Assembly: GCF_036785885.1 (NCBI RefSeq)
Contig: NC_092329.1
Location: 8,432,001 to 8,496,000, forward strand
Reading direction: 5' to 3'
DNA length: 64,000 nucleotides
Source: Coffea arabica
Lineage: Eukaryota; Streptophyta; Magnoliopsida; Gentianales; Rubiaceae
Below, piece after piece: positions 47,456 to 57,362 of the stretch. The notes below the pieces were generated by a model. That model was not told the origin of the DNA, did not search any database, and was given only the letters and a program-made list of their open reading frames with translations. Numbering within the stretch: position 1 is the stretch's first letter; every line of letters begins with the position of its first letter. Made by a program: the position numbers and the translations under genes.

Positions 47456-48472
47456 TTAAGTTTGTTGAGAATTCTACTTGACTAAAAAATATATTAAAAC
47501 ATTAAGTTCTTCTCTTATTTTTTTTTTCAATTTTTTCTTCTTAACCATTTTTAATCCAAATATCCACAACAAGATTTTCTCAAGTTTTCACCATTATTAT
47601 CATGTTATTATCTTTAGCAGATTGTAAACAAGTTGAAAATTTCAACTTTTCTTGTTTTCCAACATTTTAGTAAGTTTAATTTTTTTCTTTTCAAGGTTTT
47701 TTTCTATATTATTATCTTTAGTTGATTTTTTGCATTTTCTTCTTTTTCCCCTCAATTTTCATATGTTTCCCTCATTTTTGTTTTATTTTTATTCGATTAA
47801 TTAAGGATGAAATTTTTGCAAAAGTAGTGCACATCCGTGTAGGAATTGGGTAGGAATTACAAATAATAACATTGGATTGGTCAAAAATATGGTAGTTGGC
47901 ACATAATCGAAGCTATTGATAATTGAATTTAAAATAATTAATGGTATAGGATCATTGAATTTAATATAACATGTTAATTAGTAATGTTTAGTAGCAATTA
48001 ATTTTTTATGTGTTTAACTGTATATTTGTTTTTCAAAAATTTTTAGTTTTTTTTAGTTTGAGCAATTAGATTTATATTTTTATAATAAAATTTTAACTTT
48101 TTCAGCTTAAGTTGATGAAATTGTGAAGGTGGTGTGGTTGCTTATCATGCCACTGATAAAAGTTTGCTATTCAAATAATTTGTCTTAACTTGAACTCTTT
48201 TATGGATTTTTTTAAGGGTTGTAAAAGAATTTCAATATTTAATTTATTTATTTTTTGTGTTTTTATTTGTGATAATTGGTGCACATTTGGATTGTATCTA
48301 TTTATGTTTATAATGAATTTATGAAAACTTGTGGTGAATTATGATATTTTAATTATATTTATCATTCCATGTTTTGTGTATAACTTTTAGAAAATTTATT
48401 ATTATCATAACTTAAATTAAGTTATGTTGGTAAAGTTCAAGTGTAGAATGAAACCTGCTTAGTACTTAACAC

Positions 48473-48473
<1 letters not shown>

Positions 48474-48513
<40 letters not shown>
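48474..48513. repeat. 40-base A homopolymer
   Basis: An uninterrupted A run just inside the right end of the hAT element 47205-48613. Confidence 0.95.
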
Positions 48514-48514
<1 letters not shown>

Positions 48515-48785
48515 AGTGAACCTTTGAACCGGCCGGTTGGACCGGTCGGACCGGTCGAACCGCGAACCGGCCACCTCTCCGGTTCACTGACCGGTCCGAG
48601 TTTAAAAACATTGCCGGCCACCACCTCCGCCGCCGGTTCCGGCGCCGATCACCTTTTCCGGTGCCGATTTTTTTTTTCCTTTTTCCCTCTTCCCCCGCAA
48701 GTTTTTTTTTTCTCTCTGCGTCTCCCCCTCTCCTCCCCCGCCACCCTTCCTCTTCCCCTCTGGCCGATCTGGTCGCGAGACCAGA

Positions 48786-49310
48786 TCACACCGGGTGAGG
48801 GTGGCGGGGAAAGGGGAGGATAGAGGGAAAGGGGGGATTTGCCCAAAAAAAAAAATTTGACGGGTGGCGGGATTCGGGGGTGGTAAACGGGAAGGGGAAT
48901 AGGGGAGGGGGAAGGGGCCAAGGGGGTGACGGGGGGAGGGGGAAGGTGGCGGGGCAGTGAGGGTGGCGGGGTAGAGGGGGAAGGTAGGCTTGTGTGGAAG
49001 TTGCGGGGGGAGGGGGTGGCGGAGGAAATGCCGAGGGGAGGGTAGAGGGAAGCGGGGTGAGGGGGTGGTGGGGGGAGGGGGAAGGCGGGCTGAGGGGGAG
49101 AAGCAAAGCAGGGGGAAGGCGGGGGGAGGGGGTGGCGGGGGAAGAGGGGATGGCAGAAAGCAGGGGGAAGCAGGGTGAGGGGATGGCGGGGGGAGGGGGA
49201 AGGCGGGCAGAGAGGGTGGCGGAGGAAGGGGGTGGCGGGGCAGAGGGGGAGAAGCAAAGCAGGGGGTGGCGGGAGGTGGCACTGCTGGAGGCAGAGGTAA
49301 CGGGGAAGGG
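48786..49310 (+). repeat. G-rich minisatellite-like purine tract
   Basis: About 520 bp of irregular GGGGGAAGG / GGTGGCGGGG / GGGGGAGGGGG units, more than 60 percent G, with very many runs of three or more G on the plus strand. It is followed by (GAA)n and GAAAGAGAAA purine sequence up to 49420. Long frames on both strands through here are Pro-rich or Gly/Arg-rich artefacts. Confidence 0.85.
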
Positions 49311-49527
49311 GGAAGAAGAAGAAGAAGAAGAAGAAGAAAGAAAAGAGAAAGGAAAGAAAGAAAAAGAAAGAGAAAGAGAAAGAGAAAAAGAAAGAAAAAA
49401 AAAGAAAAGAAAAAAAAGTTTTTAACCCTACAAAAACTTCTACAAAATTTTTTCAAAAACTTTTACAGTGCACTACAGTAAAGTTTTAGACAAACTCCCA
49501 AAAAACTAGGTTCCAAATAGGCCCGTA

Positions 49528-52421
49528 GTTACATGTACAATCACGCGTTCCCTTTATCTGTTATGCTCATATTGAGTTACGCTCTATTCGTAATTATACT
49601 CCACACAACTCCACCTTAAATTTAATAATCCATGCATTACTCACCTGTGGTATGCATCAAAGCATATGCAAATGTGAATTCAAAATGGAGGGCTAGACAT
49701 TCGGACTGTTTAAACCTTTAAATATCCTACATAGGTTAAAAGTCCATTAAACGTTCCCCTAACCAACATAATTATGCTTCCCCAAGCTATGCCCGTAATA
49801 TCAGCAAACAAAAGAATTTAATGTCACAAATCTTAACACAAGTGGTCATCTCTGTGTCCACATTTCATGAAACGAAAAGTAGGTTAAGACATTTGGTTGC
49901 AACTTATATAAGAGTCGTACAAAGTGATCGACATGATGGTGCCTGAGCAGAGGAAATGTGGCTGCAAAGAACCAATACAAAATTGCAAAAATCTGAGCAT
50001 AATTATGAAGAGGGTTTAGAGCATAGGTTCGGTTTATAATGATTGTCAGCTCTCTCCGCCTCTGATGGTGCTTCTTCTGGATCTTTTTGGTCACTACAAT
50101 AAGGTCCCCACTCGGATGTTTGCTTTGGTCCGAACCACTGAATTTGTGTTAGCCACCCACTGGATTCTGAAAAGCAATAAGCAAAATCATTTGCTCAGTA
50201 CTGCGCTGACTTTGATCTCCTTTTCTTGTTTTTTACCTCATCTCTTGCTATTTCGAAGTCAAATGCCCAATTCTTCCCGCAAGCAGGTTTGCTTTTTTGG
50301 TAGAATTTTGGGTAGTGGGATGGAGTACCTTCTCCTTCACTAACTTAAAAAAATGGAAACTAAAGAAGTGATTTTGACTTTGAAAAGTTACCAAGTGTAC
50401 TTAATGACTAATTTTCTTAAGCATATGACTATTCTATCTCCTATTCTTCAAATTTTAGATATTTTCACTCTTTTTTTTTAAACAGGCAAGCAAGTGCTTA
50501 AAATCTCAGACTATGTATGACAAGTAAAGATCTGTGAAAGTTTTATATTCATCTGAAACTTCCAAAGTCGTAATGTCCTGGATGCTACTAGCTAGAATGG
50601 TTAGAAAATTAACAAACAAGAAGAAACACAGCCCTTCCTATGAATATATTAGAGAAGTTCTTGGACAAACAATTTAGAAATGTATCACAATTGATTAGTT
50701 AGTAGAGAGATATTTGTTAGGGACTCGCAAGATTTACTGTTACATGTTGACATATTTCGAACTAAAGTACTGCATAAAATGAATAGTGTATCAAGGATTT
50801 TGGTTGGAAAGTCTTTTTCTTAAAAATCAACAACGTACCAAAAAATTTTGCTGCAATCTTGATCTACATTTTAAACACTTCTCCTTAATTAAGTTCTGTC
50901 CATAGCTTAAGACTAAAACACAACTTCTCATGTTACTAGCAATTATCTCTTTACAGGTATGACAAACACACTAGGAATACAGCGGAGACCTACCTCTTTT
51001 AATCCCTCCCTATTTATGAAATTTTGTAGTTCCCTAAATCAAGCTCTTGATTTGCTTGGTGTCTACTCCTCCATCATAATTAATTATATGCTTCTAGATA
51101 AGCTCTTAGTTAATCTTGGCCGTAAATTTCTGAATGTTAGACAAAGATAAAGATAAGCATGCCATAGATCTTGGAGAAAAGGGATTGTAAATCATTGCCT
51201 GTAGTTGTAGGATATCCCCAAGTGAAGTCCCAAATAACCAAAAAAAAAAAGGGAGAAAAATAATAAGGACCTTTTTTTTTTTTTTTTTGGGTCGTAGTGT
51301 GTGTTGTTATTAATGCAAATCAATTGACATGAATTATTCTTCTTTGGTTTAGACTTCAGACGAAGCAATTAGAGTTTCTTTAGCTGATCAATGAACTGCT
51401 CGAGACTTTGATGTAAAATCTGTGTCGAATGGAAGAATTGCTATCCATTAAAAACGGTGGAGAATTGTTTCCTAGACTTTCAACTTTTTTTGTATTTTGT
51501 CCGTGATGATGCGTTCACGTCATCACATCATAGTTTCAAGAATTGGTTCAACATAAAATATGTATAAGATCGAGTTAGCCCAACAGAGGAAAAAGATGTA
51601 TAAACCCATGCCCCCCCCCCCTCCCCAAACCAAAAAATAATAATAATAAAGAGTGGATTTCAGTTCGAACTTAATCCATATGATAATGATTATTCATCTA
51701 ATAAGGTCAATCCTTTTCACATGAACCACGAAAAAAAATTAATCTTATGTACCTAAAGACAAAAAAATTAATCTTGTGGCTGTCATATATAAGATTTTTT
51801 GGTATTTTAGTTATATAAACAGATTACTGAAACGGATCCATTGCGACCGTACAAGGTATAATTGTACTGTTTCATAAATTAAACCTACTCTTTGCCTGTT
51901 TTGCATGAGTTGACCATGTGTCTTAAAAGGAAAAAAAGGTATGAAAGGAATAGAGTTTAAGAAGAAGGGTGGATAAGGAAGAATAAAGCTCAACATCTCT
52001 AATTTCTAAGATCTTAATTTTAACCATTAGATCATGACCTCCTCAGCGTTATGTCCTTAATTAACATGTACATGAAAGAAAATTTCGATTTCGCGGTCAA
52101 ATTTTCTGCATTATGACCTGAATTGAAGGTACAAGTATACATCGAAAACTATTAGTAGTATCTTCTTTGCTTCTGCTAATCAGGTTATCTTCTTGTATGA
52201 CGGACGCATAGCATCTTTATAAGCTTATCTTCTTGTACCTACCTTGTCTAATGTTTTCATGCCCTCTAACGTTTTCACATTGCTTGATTGCTGATGACAA
52301 TTATATAATCTATGATGAAGATGTAACTAAGGAAGAAATGACAAACATATGTCTGATTAGATAATGACAGATGAAATACACTAGTTTATCCGCTTAATTA
52401 AACACACAAATAATTGAACAG
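49528..52421. other. Intergenic, nothing recognised
   Basis: AT-rich DNA. Short frames (for example 50065-50343 and 50959-51150) show no family features. T and C homopolymer runs are at 51271-51288 and 51611-51620. Confidence 0.4.
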
Positions 52422-52426
52422 CATCA

Positions 52427-52813
52427 TGTCATGGAGCGAGCTAAATAAAAGAAGGCCACGTGTTTGATTCTTATTGGTGTAGTTAGGAGTTTGTTAGAAA
52501 TTGATACCTTTATAAGCAGGCATCTCTGCTTCGTTGTAATCAGCATTTGAATTCATTTTGTCCAGATTCATCAGAATTGGCTTGAGGAGCAATCCTCAAT
52601 TTTCCCTCCCAAATCTTCCTTCAAATTCTTCCACCTTCTTAGCTAAATCCATTATCTCTGTTCTTGTAATACGTTACCAGAATTCAATTAATGAAAGCTG
52701 AAGTTCATTCGCTCACTATTTCATTGATTCATTGTTGACTGATTCCATCTCATTAAGCTTGATTTATTCTGCTTCATGCCAATTCTGGTTCCTCTGGTTT
52801 CTGTACCATAACA
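52427..52813 (+). repeat. 5' LTR
   Basis: 387 bp starting TGTCATGGAGCG and ending CCATAACA. It contains TTTATAAG (near 52510) as a possible TATA element. By eye it is identical to the 3' LTR. Confidence 0.95.
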
Positions 52814-52814
52814 G

Positions 52815-52826
52815 TGGTATCAGAGC
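52815..52826 (+). other. Primer binding site (initiator tRNA-Met)
   Basis: TGGTATCAGAGC, one base after the 5' LTR. This is the complement of the 3' end of plant initiator tRNA-Met and the usual primer site of plant LTR elements. Confidence 0.93.
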
Positions 52827-52848
52827 TAGCTACGAGCCATTGGGAGAA

Positions 52849-53727
52849 ATGACTAAAAATCAAGATGAGATGAGGAAAGAGATAACTGAACTAGGAAGTG
52901 TAGTTAGAACTTTTGCTAACAGAAGTGATGGACTGGAACAAGCTGTGAGGATCATGGAACACAGGCAGGAGAACACTGAAAAGGCTCTCAAAAACCTGGA
53001 TCAGAAATACGAAGGTATGATGAACATGATGGCACAAATGTTAGCAAAGCTGAATGACAAAGGAAGGGAGGTAGAGAGCAGCAGCTCAGAGTCTGATTCA
53101 GGATATAAGGAAGATGGCAGAAGAAGGGAGGCGCAGAAGGGAGTTATGGATAAGTCTGAGGCTAAGGAGAGCAAAATATTCACCAGACTTCCTAAGGTGG
53201 ATCTACCAACCTTCACTGGAGAGAACCCAAAGGAGTGGATCAGCAAAGCCAACAAGTATTTCAAAATCAATGGAATAGAGGAAGAAACGAGAGCTGAAGT
53301 TGCAGAACTTTATCTCAGAGACAAAGCAGATATATGGTTCCACGGCACGTTTTCTGGCAGGAAGGTTATTCATTGGGAAGAACTCTGCAATGCACTTTGT
53401 GAGAGATTTGGAGATGGCTTCCCTGAAGAAGCTATAGAGGAATTCAACAAACTGATGCAGACAGGTTCAGTAGCTGACTACCTGGAGAAGTTCGAAATGC
53501 TCAAAGCCCTGCTATGCAAAAAATTGGCGGCTGAACTGCTTTTGCGCGTGCTTATGGAAGATCAATCTCAGAAGAATCAGCAAGCTTTGCCATTTTCTTA
53601 TACTACTTGCTTGCTGCGAACTGCCAAATATCAATCTGAAGACTTTGTTTGGAAGCCTGGAACTTTGTTTGACATCCTTGAGGACAAGGATTGTTTAAGG
53701 GGGAGGCTTTGTCATGGAGCGAGCTAA
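52849..53727 (+). CDS. Gag-like protein of the LTR element
   Basis: 292 residues from MTKNQDEMRKEI. The open frame extends back into the 5' LTR, so the first ATG after the primer site was taken. Residues 1-75 are predicted coiled coil (heptad-like Leu/Met). A Ser/Glu/Lys-rich linker follows (about 75-115). Then comes the retrotransposon gag core of Ty3/gypsy type: FTRLPKVDLPTFTGENPKEW, AELYLRDKADIWFHGTF, WEELCNALCERFG and FNKLMQTGSVADYLEKFEML. After about residue 225 the sequence leaves gag. The segment ending GTLFDILEDKDCLRGR resembles the junk/terminal part of gypsy polyproteins, suggesting an internal deletion joined gag to the 3' region. No zinc knuckle was seen. The frame closes at TAA, 18 bases inside the 3' LTR. 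Confidence 0.88.
   Translation: MTKNQDEMRKEITELGSVVRTFANRSDGLEQAVRIMEHRQENTEKALKNLDQKYEGMMNMMAQMLAKLNDKGREVESSSSESDSGYKEDGRRREAQKGVMDKSEAKESKIFTRLPKVDLPTFTGENPKEWISKANKYFKINGIEEETRAEVAELYLRDKADIWFHGTFSGRKVIHWEELCNALCERFGDGFPEEAIEEFNKLMQTGSVADYLEKFEMLKALLCKKLAAELLLRVLMEDQSQKNQQALPFSYTTCLLRTAKYQSEDFVWKPGTLFDILEDKDCLRGRLCHGAS
53697..53707 (+). other. Polypurine tract
   Basis: AAGGGGGAGGC, ending two bases before the 3' LTR; the second-strand priming site of the retroelement. Confidence 0.85.
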
Positions 53728-54096
53728 ATAAAAGAAGGCCACGTGTTTGATTCTTATTGGTGTAGTTAGGAGTTTGTTAGAAATTGATACCTTTATAAGC
53801 AGGCATCTCTGCTTCGTTGTAATCAGCATTTGAATTCATTTTGTCCAGATTCATCAGAATTGGCTTGAGGAGCAATCCTCAATTTTCCCTCCCAAATCTT
53901 CCTTCAAATTCTTCCACCTTCTTAGCTAAATCCATTATCTCTGTTCTTGTAATACGTTACCAGAATTCAATTAATGAAAGCTGAAGTTCATTCGCTCACT
54001 ATTTCATTGATTCATTGTTGACTGATTCCATCTCATTAAGCTTGATTTATTCTGCTTCATGCCAATTCTGGTTCCTCTGGTTTCTGTACCATAACA
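53710..54096 (+). repeat. 3' LTR
   Basis: 387 bp, no difference from the 5' LTR found on reading both through; the last gag codons overlap its first 18 bases. Confidence 0.95.
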
Positions 54097-54101
54097 CATC
54101 A

Positions 54102-54545
54102 ATTCTGCATACGAGAACGTACGTGGATGCTGTTCAAATTAATAAGTAATTAGTTAGATCTTAGACTAGCAAAAGAAATCTATAAACGTTGTCCAAACTC
54201 GATAACCGATACGGTTTTTTTAATTAGATGATAATACTATATACGCCATGAAAAGAATCCACGGGACGGACGCTTTGACGACAAGGAAGGCAACCCATAG
54301 TCCAAATTTGTCAATAACACCAGAACACATAGGTATTAAATATTAATCAAACTAGGATGAATATCCTCATGTAAAAAACCGCCCTTGTACTCCATGATTT
54401 GATCTTTGTAGGGTAAGAGTTGATCTTGATTGTATTCAATTTCAGTGTGTTGGCTCTTGATTCTTATCACAATAAATGCAGTGAAGCATCTTGCCTGATA
54501 ATTTATAGAGGGGCCGTTGAAGGACCTGAAATTAAGGTAGCTACT

Positions 54546-54605
<60 letters not shown>

Positions 54606-55276
54606 TAAGCAGGAGTTTTTGAATCTAAAATCTCTTATTTACAATGCTTTTCACGTTTATCATCCAATTCAACTCTTCCCCAGGTTGCTACTTGTTTACT
54701 TGTCATTTGGTTGATGTTTCTTTCTTGCATTTTGCAAAATTGTTTGATGTCAGCTGATCATCTTTTATAAAGCTTCTGCTTTTCTTATTCTCTTCAGATT
54801 TTGTGTTTGTTTTCTTGGTCAGTGTAGTTAAACGAAGACTCCATTTGTCACATAGATAGGAATCAACTTAATGTCTAGTAGTATAAATTAGTTAAAATAT
54901 TTGGAGAGTCAACAAATTTGTGAAACCTAAATAATTAACCAAAATTAGCAAAAGAATATACAATGGTGGTTGGGTTGGCCTTAAGTTTCATTTCCTGTGA
55001 TGTTTTTCACTTTTTCGGTTCAAGGATTTTGAAGGTTTTCACTGGGATGTGAGAACCGAATTGGGCTAAACTCATATTATTTCAACTCATAACCCACAAC
55101 GGTTGCATATCAAATTGGTAAAATCACCATATTTCAACTCATATTATTATTAGACTAAACTCCCATATAATTAGCCTTTGTTTTTTCCATCACCAAACCA
55201 AGAGTGGCTTTGGTGTATAAAGTCTATTTTATAAGTTTTTTCTTCTATAATAATTTCATATTATTCGAAGCACATT
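54102..55276. other. Intergenic, nothing recognised except a microsatellite
   Basis: No gene identified. It contains the (TA)n run at 54552-54601. A Trp/His-poor frame at 54420 runs into that repeat and is not considered real. Confidence 0.4.
54552..54601. repeat. (TA)n microsatellite
   Basis: About 50 bp of uninterrupted TA dinucleotides. Confidence 0.95.
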
Positions 55277-55284
55277 CATGAGAT

Positions 55285-55780
55285 TAGGCCTGTCAACGGG
55301 TCGGGTCCGGGCCAAAATTCATTATTCCGAAACTGGACTTAGACCCGGCATACTATATCGGATCTGAATCCGACCCGTTTACCTGACGGGTCTTCTACTC
55401 TATGTTCCGGATCCTACGGGTCGGGTCTACCCGAAAAAAATCTAACAAAACTTATAATTTCTAACAAAAATGAGAAAAAAATATATTTGTAAACTAATTT
55501 CTAACTAATACAAAAAAAATCAAATAAAAAAAGAAATCAAATTGACCTTACTCAAATACATCACCCTAATCAAATTATATTGATAAATATATATATTTTT
55601 TAAATTATTAATCCATTTATATCCGGATCCGTGTCGGATACGGGTCGGAATACTATATTCCGTATCCGATCCGTTTTTTTGTTTGACAAAACGGATCCAA
55701 ATCTGGGTCCAGGTAACAGAATTAAATCCCTACTCGTACCCGAAATAATTTGACGGATCCGTGGACCGTTGACAGGCCTA
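55285..55780. mobile_element. hAT-type MITE
   Basis: 496 bp with ends TAGGCCTGTCAACGGGTC and, in reverse, TAGGCCTGTCAACGGTCC. It is flanked by a perfect 8-bp duplication CATGAGAT (55277-55284 and 55781-55788). Subterminal words are GGGTCGGGT / GGATCCG / CGGATCC. It belongs to the same broad TAGG-CTGTCAA group as 46098-46974. Non-coding. Confidence 0.9.
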
Positions 55781-55788
55781 CATGAGAT

Positions 55789-56534
55789 GTAATTGGAGAG
55801 GTCCCAATCGTCTAAACTCAGCATTGGACTAGTTCCATCTTCTATATATGCCTAGTCCCCGTCTAAAAAGTAAACATGACCATAAAATTTACCATCTAGA
55901 AACTGAGAGGATCTGAGAAAAACATAGAAATCCAAATGCACAAGCACAAGAAGTCTTTCTCAGTCAAAATTTACCATTTTTCTGGGATGCTAAAACGAAT
56001 GGATCTATGGGAAGATGGTGGAGGAAGAAGCGACAAGGATCATTAAATGCATATGAAGAGTCCTGCTTCCGTCAATAAGAAGAGGCCAAGGCCATGACCA
56101 TCACCCACAATTATTTATTTTGGCACCTTAATATCAAGACCAAGTTGAATGATACTTCAGGGACAACGACAAATATGCCATGGGGTCACCCAACTAATTA
56201 AGAGGAGCAAAATATGCCTGGAACAATGATTTTTTTTTTTCGGTGTCACAGGTAATTCTTGAGCCCCTAAGCTACTCGTTCTCAAGGCCCAACTTTCATG
56301 ACCAGTCTTAAGTTCAACGTAAGACAACTTGGCTATTATTTTCTTTCAACAGTTTCTTTTTCTCCTTTCACTTTAAGATTTTTCAAAGGGGGCCAAAGTC
56401 TTGTTGAGATTTGTCCGAGTAGACCCGGAGTCTTAGTCCTCTATTATTGTACCAATTTCAACGTATGCTTTTTGTGTTAGTCGGGTCCAATCCCAACTTC
56501 TACTCAAGACTTTTATCAGCGGTGTTTTTTCGCA
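55789..56534. other. Intergenic, possible truncated SINE tail
   Basis: No gene recognised. At 56230-56250 a T run is followed by CGGTGTCAC, which read in reverse resembles the 3' end plus poly(A) of the SINEs in this window. No head or target duplication was found. Confidence 0.35.
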
Positions 56535-56543
56535 TAATTTGAA

Positions 56544-57353
56544 GGGATAATTTCAGAAACCTCCACTAAAGTTCTTGACAATTTTGCTGAGCTCACCTGA
56601 AGTTTGAAAAATTACACTTACCTCCCTTGATTTGATAGTTTTAGAAACAAAACCTTAAAATAATATTGATTTGGTCAATTTTTTAAATGAATACCCAAAA
56701 ATGCCCTTATATAATGAGTTTTAATTTATTTTTCTATACAATTATAAGATTATCTAGTATAATTATAAGGAAAAAGTGCCAAATTTTTCATGTCCATACT
56801 TACTATTTGATAAACAACTATAATAATAATTTTATCACTATGATAGGTTACTTTTGATAGTATTTTATTATGAATTTAGATTTATAAGATAGAAAAGAAA
56901 ATATTGAAATAATTCATTTAGAGTTTATGAATTTTTTGAGTAGTAGAATTATCATAATTTAGCAGTGGTTTTGGGCCATTTCTTTTTGATTTATTGTTAA
57001 TTTTAGTGCCAAAAAATAGAAAACAAAGATCAGCAAAAATATTGGATTACATATAAAATTAACTCGTCAAAAAATTATTAGTTCGACATTTGGTTACAAT
57101 AGAAACTAGAAACAACAGTGGTAGTTTTATAGTTTTATTGGAGAAAAATTTAAAAAAAAAAGGAAAAAAAAGGAAAAAAAAAATTTAAAAACTCAATTTA
57201 AGTATAAGTGTACCAAATAAGGGAATTTTATTAAAATATTTAAGGGTAAAATTATCATTTTAAATGATAAGGGAGGTATGTGTAATTTTTTAAATCTCAA
57301 GGGAGTTCAGTAAAATTTTCAGAAACCTCGGAGGAGGTTTCTAAAATTATCCC
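56544..57353. mobile_element. Mutator-type non-autonomous element, copy B
   Basis: 810 bp, flanked by a perfect 9-bp duplication TAATTTGAA (56535-56543 and 57354-57362). It begins GGGATAATTTCAGAAACCTC; in reverse the right end reads GGGATAATTTTAGAAACCTC. It is the same family as 42337-43123 in ends (about 100 bp inverted) and length; interiors are AT-rich and more diverged. Confidence 0.9.
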
Positions 57354-57362
57354 TAATTTGAA

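Larger units (their letters stand above)
47205..48613. mobile_element. hAT-type element with ACCGG subterminal repeats, nested
   Basis: 1409 bp with ends CAATGTTTTCAGAACCGG and, in reverse, CAATGTTTTTAAACTCGG. It is flanked by a perfect 8-bp duplication CCGGCCAC (47197-47204 and 48614-48621). Both subterminal zones are packed with ACCGGTCC / AACCGG / GGTTCGACC words. The interior is AT-rich, with a tRNA-like stretch and a 40-A homopolymer. No transposase. Confidence 0.88.
46998..49524. mobile_element. Foldback element with Tourist-like ends and purine/pyrimidine interior
   Basis: Ends GGGCTTGTTTGGAA and, in reverse, GGGCCTATTTGGAA agree at 12 of 14 positions and are flanked by GTA on both sides (46995-46997 and 49525-49527). 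The left interior is pyrimidine-rich (CTTCTTCTTCCTCCCCC); the right interior is a long purine tract. The hAT element 47205-48613 is inserted near the centre and interrupts a CACCGGCCACC phrase. It has no credible coding sequence. Confidence 0.6.
52427..54096 (+). mobile_element. Gag-only LTR retroelement (TR-GAG-like), complete
   Basis: 1670 bp from LTR to LTR, flanked by a 5-bp duplication CATCA (52422-52426 and 54097-54101). Two 387-bp LTRs, a tRNA-iMet primer site, one gag-type open frame and a polypurine tract are all present. Protease, reverse transcriptase, RNase H and integrase are absent. The size and content match the class described in plants as terminal-repeat retrotransposons with GAG domain. 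It must use enzymes in trans. Confidence 0.93.

Noticed and set aside
48602-49456. 284-codon Pro-rich open frame on the minus strand, with overlapping frames on both strands
   Set aside because: It is the by-product of a G-rich minisatellite and GA-rich tract; all frames stay open there because stop codons are absent from such composition. No domain or start context.
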